A DNA stretch of 36,319 bases from Gammaproteobacteria bacterium (GTDB lineage Bacteria; Pseudomonadota; Gammaproteobacteria; Steroidobacterales; UBA11654): positions 6,754-43,072 of the forward strand of contig JAPYQN010000010.1 of NCBI GenBank assembly GCA_029941465.1, given 5' to 3'. The stretch's first letter is position 1, and every line of letters starts with the position of its first letter. Below are positions 33,267 through 36,319 of the stretch, piece by piece. The position numbers were made by a program, and so were the translations under genes. The notes beneath the pieces were generated by a model. That model was not told the origin of the DNA and did not search any database. It saw only the letters and a program-made list of their open reading frames with translations.

Positions 33267-33809
33267 ATGAATAAGACAATTGCATCTTTTGTTGTAGGGC
33301 TGAGTTTAGTGTCATTGGTTTTATACACCAGTGTTTTTTCAGAATCAGATCTCAATGAGGGTGATTTAGCTCCAAATTTTAATTTACAAGATCAGAACGG
33401 TGAATGGCACAGTTTAGAAGATTATAAAGGTCAGTATGTGGTTTTATTCTTCTATCCCAAAGATGGTACACCCGGGTGCACCACTGAAGCGTGTAGTTTC
33501 AGAGACAATATTTTTGAATTTAATTCATTGGATACCCAAATATTAGGAGTGAGTCTTGATGATGTTGATTCACATCAAGAATTCAGTGAAAAATATAGTC
33601 TCCCCTATCCTATTCTCGCAGATGTCAATAAAAACTGTGCTGAAGATTACGGCGTGCTTGGGAAATTTATGATGATGACAATTGCTAAAAGACAATCTTT
33701 TATTATTGACCCACAAGGCAAAATTTTAAAGCGTTACAACAAAGTTGATCCCGATACTCATACCAGCGAAGTTATTGAAGATATAAAGAAATTTAGACAA
33801 ACAATCTAG
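33267..33809 (+). CDS. PrxQ/Bcp-type peroxiredoxin with signal peptide
   Basis: About 180 residues. Thioredoxin-fold peroxiredoxin with FYPKDGTPGCTTEACSFRD: peroxidatic Cys (C71 from this start) and a resolving Cys five residues on (C76), the atypical 2-Cys PrxQ pattern. Unlike cytosolic Bcp (156 residues in E. coli), it has an N-terminal hydrophobic segment (SFVVGLSLVSLVLYTSVFS) that looks like a Sec signal, so it is probably periplasmic. The ATG at 33267 has GGTGA upstream and is preferred to 33255. Its stop overlaps the convergent CoA-transferase by 4 bp. Confidence 0.88.
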   Translation: MNKTIASFVVGLSLVSLVLYTSVFSESDLNEGDLAPNFNLQDQNGEWHSLEDYKGQYVVLFFYPKDGTPGCTTEACSFRDNIFEFNSLDTQILGVSLDDVDSHQEFSEKYSLPYPILADVNKNCAEDYGVLGKFMMMTIAKRQSFIIDPQGKILKRYNKVDPDTHTSEVIEDIKKFRQTI

Positions 33810-35002
33810 TCAGACACTACTGTAGCTTTTGACTGAATCATTTGCTTGATTGTTTCTTCATCAACACCTGCCTCTGCTAAAATTTCTAAGCTATGCTCGC
33901 CAAAGTTTGGTGCGTGTTTGCGAATTGTGGCTGGGGTTTCTGAAAATTTTACTGGAAAACCTGGCATCTTTAATTTGCCTTCCGTAGGGTGGTCAAAATC
34001 TTGCCAAAAACCAACCGCCTCTAGATGTGGATCAGTAAATAGATCATCAAGGCTGTTCACAATAATGACAGGCACCTTGGTGTCAGCAAAAATATCCAAC
34101 CATTCCTGAGTTGTTTTTGTAGCCAGAATTTTCCCTGTCTCTGAATAGGTGTCATCAATGTTTTTAACTCTAGAAGATAGGTTCTTAAATCGATCATCTT
34201 CAATTAAATCCTGTCTTTCTGCTTTTTCACAAAAAGTCTTCCAATGATTATTCATATAAGGCAAAACAGCAATATAGCCGTCTTTAGTTTTATAGGGTTT
34301 TCGATGATGAGACATTAAGCGGGTGTAACCAGCTTTACCCAATGGTGGCTCAAAGATCTCTCCCCAGATGTGTTCAGCCATCACAAATGAGACCATAGTC
34401 TCAAACATTGGTACTTCAATTTCTTGACCATTGCCTGTTCTTTCACGGTGAAACAAGGCTGCCAGTATTGAGTAGACAACTGTTATTGCTGTGGTTTTAT
34501 CAGCAACCACGGTAGGTAAATATCTAGGCTCACCGAGCACCAATTCATTCAAAGCAGCAATACCACTAGCAGCTTGTATAGAATCATCGAGCGCACCCTT
34601 TTCACCATATGGTCCATCCTTGCTGTAACCATAAGTACCGCAATAAATGATATTCTCATTGACTGCTTTAATATCGTTATATTCTAGTTTAAATTTGGTC
34701 ATAACTTGAGGTCGATTATTATGCAGAAAAACATCGCAGTCCTTAACAATAGCAAGCAAAGCATCACGTGCACTTGACTGCTTTAGATCAAGAACCAAAC
34801 TTCTCTTATTCCTATTATTTGAGAGATAAAGAGCCGCCATATTTGGATTACGTGAAGCTCCTAATTGTCGATTACTGTCACCAAACGGTGCCTCAACTTT
34901 AACAACTTCAGCACCCATATCTGCCAGAATTTGAGCAGCCCAGGGTCCCAGAACAACACTGGTTAACTCAATTATTTTAAGGCCTTTTAAGGGTCCTGAC
35001 AT
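33806..35002 (-). CDS. Class III (CaiB/BaiF) CoA-transferase
   Basis: 398 residues, a typical single-domain member. N-terminal LKGLKIIELTSVVLGPWAAQILADMGAEVVKVEAP, then LDLKQSSARD, and GALDDSIQAASGIA, where D139 is the likely catalytic aspartate forming the acyl-CoA anhydride. The family moves CoA between carboxylic acids (formyl/oxalyl, carnitine, succinyl, steroid acids); substrate not predictable here. Last gene of a minus-strand group with the bicupin (44 bp upstream) and an unknown ORF, suggesting a small catabolic operon. Confidence 0.9.
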   Translation of the reverse strand: MSGPLKGLKIIELTSVVLGPWAAQILADMGAEVVKVEAPFGDSNRQLGASRNPNMAALYLSNNRNKRSLVLDLKQSSARDALLAIVKDCDVFLHNNRPQVMTKFKLEYNDIKAVNENIIYCGTYGYSKDGPYGEKGALDDSIQAASGIAALNELVLGEPRYLPTVVADKTTAITVVYSILAALFHRERTGNGQEIEVPMFETMVSFVMAEHIWGEIFEPPLGKAGYTRLMSHHRKPYKTKDGYIAVLPYMNNHWKTFCEKAERQDLIEDDRFKNLSSRVKNIDDTYSETGKILATKTTQEWLDIFADTKVPVIIVNSLDDLFTDPHLEAVGFWQDFDHPTEGKLKMPGFPVKFSETPATIRKHAPNFGEHSLEILAEAGVDEETIKQMIQSKATVVSD

Positions 35003-35046
35003 AATGTATTATTGGGTTATAAAAATACCCAGAATATAAAACCTAT

Positions 35047-35955
35047 TTAATTGTGATCGTGGTCATGATCATGATCATGATAATGAGGGTACTCAAAATC
35101 AGTGAAATGATTATGTCCATCAGGTGAGCGAATCCATTTATACAGAGACGGTTTCAAGCGCCTAAGTCTAGCCGCTGCTCTGTCTGCATTATCCTTAGGG
35201 GTTGACCAAGGGTTATGATGGAAATAATTGTGAAGATGAGCATCAGTTCGCCCGATTGCAATAATGCCATTTTTGCTAGCAAAGGCACCATGATTAATAT
35301 AGGGCGGTCTCCAGAAATACCCTCCTGTCGGTAAGTCACCAAATTGCATCATCCATGAAGTCCCCCAAATATGATAAGACTCTTCACAACAGTCATGATA
35401 TGAAATATTGTCTTGTTGAAACCCTGGTGTCATGCAATACAAGAAAGTGTGTGCTTCTGTGTGTAAGTCATATTTTAAAAGTTTCAACATGCAACCGGAT
35501 GCAACAGACGGAACAATTCTATTTCCAGGCATCCAATGAATATCTTCCATAGAGTTGATGATAGATAAACGATGGCGTTCAGCTAATGGGTGATCCTCAT
35601 CAGAAGCAACAAAACTTGGTTCACCATAATTGTAGAACATTATGGCAACAGCTCCTTTGCTCACTTTCATTACCGGCATGGTTACGCCTGGAGGAATAAG
35701 GAAGTAATAGCCCTCGCCATAAGTTTTATCACCATAGGTTATTGAGCCTGACACAATAAAGAGTTCAAGTTCAGAATAACTCATCCCCGCCGGTAGCTTA
35801 TAGCCACTTTCAAATTTAACTTTTAATGAACACGCCCCTGTATCAGTGTCCATACTTAAAACTTTGTAATGCATACCCTTGTTAAAACCAGGCAATGTCA
35901 TACGTTTGTATGCTGCCGGTCTTTCGTCATAAGGTTCTATGTGTGGTCTTGGCAT
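35047..35955 (-). CDS. Bicupin of unknown function with His/Asp-rich tail
   Basis: 302 residues. Two cupin-like halves are suggested: residues about 60-115 (SYSELELFIVSGSITYGDKTYGEGYYFLIPPG) and about 190-250 (CCEESYHIWGTSWMMQFG, GGYFWRPPYINHGAF). The first half lacks the usual His-rich metal motif; the second has scattered His and Glu. The protein ends HYHDHDHDHDHN, a possible metal-binding tail coded by a gatcat hexamer repeat. No signal peptide. It is followed by the CoA-transferase and preceded 18 bp upstream by an unknown ORF. I do not recognise the specific subfamily; an enzyme acting on a small acid or aromatic is a guess only. Confidence 0.7.
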   Translation of the reverse strand: MPRPHIEPYDERPAAYKRMTLPGFNKGMHYKVLSMDTDTGACSLKVKFESGYKLPAGMSYSELELFIVSGSITYGDKTYGEGYYFLIPPGVTMPVMKVSKGAVAIMFYNYGEPSFVASDEDHPLAERHRLSIINSMEDIHWMPGNRIVPSVASGCMLKLLKYDLHTEAHTFLYCMTPGFQQDNISYHDCCEESYHIWGTSWMMQFGDLPTGGYFWRPPYINHGAFASKNGIIAIGRTDAHLHNYFHHNPWSTPKDNADRAAARLRRLKPSLYKWIRSPDGHNHFTDFEYPHYHDHDHDHDHN

Positions 35956-35973
35956 AATCTCTATCCTTTTATA

Positions 35974-36315
35974 TTAATGGTCAAATCCTTTGAGATCTTT
36001 AGGTTCATAAGTAACTTTGGTTTTTCTTCTTGGTTTTTTAGGTAAGTCTTCCCTTGCTATCACCATTCTGGTATCGCCATCAATGTTTTGCCCTCGAGTT
36101 GTAATTCGATCAAAAAATTCTTCAAACCATTTATCTCGTTTAGGAGTAATTTCCTCCATGTGTTCTAAGATTTTTTTGAAACGTTTTTGCTGTTGTTTCA
36201 GCTCATTTTTCATCCAAGCTTTTACTGGTTTAGATTGTTTATGATCTATAGAATTTAAAGGTTTTTCTTTGCCTGAAGCTCTTCCTTCTGAAGCTTCACC
36301 CATTTGATTGGCCAT
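35974..36315 (-). CDS. Unrecognised basic protein, possibly truncated by the window edge
   Basis: 113 residues from the ATG at 36315, but only 4 bp remain upstream, so the true start may lie outside the window (another Met is at residue 4). Very rich in Lys, Glu and Arg; a helical, probably coiled segment (about 35-70: WMKNELKQQQKRFKKILEHMEEITPKRDKWFEEFFDRI) and a basic tail (KKPRRKTKVTYEPKDLKGFDH). No membrane segment or known motif. Placed 18 bp before the bicupin, it is probably in the same transcript. No function is assigned. Confidence 0.6.
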   Translation of the reverse strand: MANQMGEASEGRASGKEKPLNSIDHKQSKPVKAWMKNELKQQQKRFKKILEHMEEITPKRDKWFEEFFDRITTRGQNIDGDTRMVIAREDLPKKPRRKTKVTYEPKDLKGFDH

Positions 36316-36319
36316 AAGC

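Noticed and set aside
33806-35955. CoA-transferase plus cupin as a DMSP-degradation (Ddd) system
   Set aside because: The CoA-transferase is a single-domain 398-residue protein, unlike the roughly double-length DddD, and the bicupin does not show the DddQ/L/W-type His motif. Evidence is insufficient.
32063-36315. Right end as a horizontally acquired island
   Set aside because: Base composition looks like the rest by eye, and there are no integrase, tRNA or repeat boundaries in the window.

Overview
The window is an AT-rich, tightly packed stretch of a gammaproteobacterial chromosome. It carries no mobile element, phage, CRISPR array or tRNA gene. The gene content and order (rluD/bamD; coaE-zapD-mutT-secA; dciA; lpxC through mraZ; rnpB-rsmI-sspA-petCBA; murA-ibaG; kdsD-lptC-lptB; mgtE) match the Pseudomonas-type arrangement, but many genes are missing. 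Short spacers, overlapping stop codons, many non-ATG starts and AT-rich sequence suggest a streamlined, probably marine lineage of the SAR86 kind. That placement is inference; no marker here fixes the genus.

Layout. 1-1330 (minus): the end of an FmdB zinc-ribbon gene, then rluD. 1415-2203 (plus): bamD, which seems to begin at ATT and is therefore cut short in the ORF track. 2208-4243 (minus): sucD-sucC. 4336-5761 (plus): coaE-zapD. 5763-8876 (minus): mutT-secA. 9005-9295 (plus): a short DciA/DUF721 gene. 9292-22153 (minus): a division and cell-wall (dcw) cluster read in the order mraZ-ftsZ-rsmH-ftsL-ftsI-mraY-ftsW-murG-murB-ddl-ftsQ-ftsA-lpxC. 22269-22606 (minus): RNase P RNA. 22644-26682 (minus): rsmI, sspA and the cytochrome bc1 genes. 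26749-28260 (minus): murA and ibaG. 28344-32050 (plus): kdsD-lptC-lptB-mgtE. 32063-36315: a patatin-like lipase, an exported PrxQ/Bcp peroxiredoxin, a class III CoA-transferase, a bicupin with a His/Asp tail, and an unrecognised basic protein.

Function. Most of the window builds and divides the cell envelope: UDP-MurNAc formation (murA, murB), D-Ala-D-Ala (ddl), lipid I and II (mraY, murG), septal polymerisation (ftsW, ftsI), the divisome (ftsZ, ftsA, ftsQ, ftsL, zapD), LPS (lpxC, kdsD, lptB, lptC), outer-membrane assembly (bamD) and export (secA). Ribosome and RNA maturation (rluD, rsmH, rsmI, rnpB) and core energy metabolism (sucCD, bc1) fill the rest.

Most notable points. All four Mur ligases (murC, D, E, F) are absent from the dcw cluster. 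ftsZ has moved from the ftsA-lpxC slot to just behind mraZ, and a hairpin covers its stop codon. bamD has a probable AUU start. The RNase P RNA lacks the GGU that normally pairs with tRNA CCA. Cytochrome b carries PSWY where PEWY is canonical. kdsC, lptA and the rpoN block are missing from their usual places. I did not find a convincing new defence or biosynthetic system. The last three genes (CoA-transferase, bicupin, unknown protein) are the only real accessory module.
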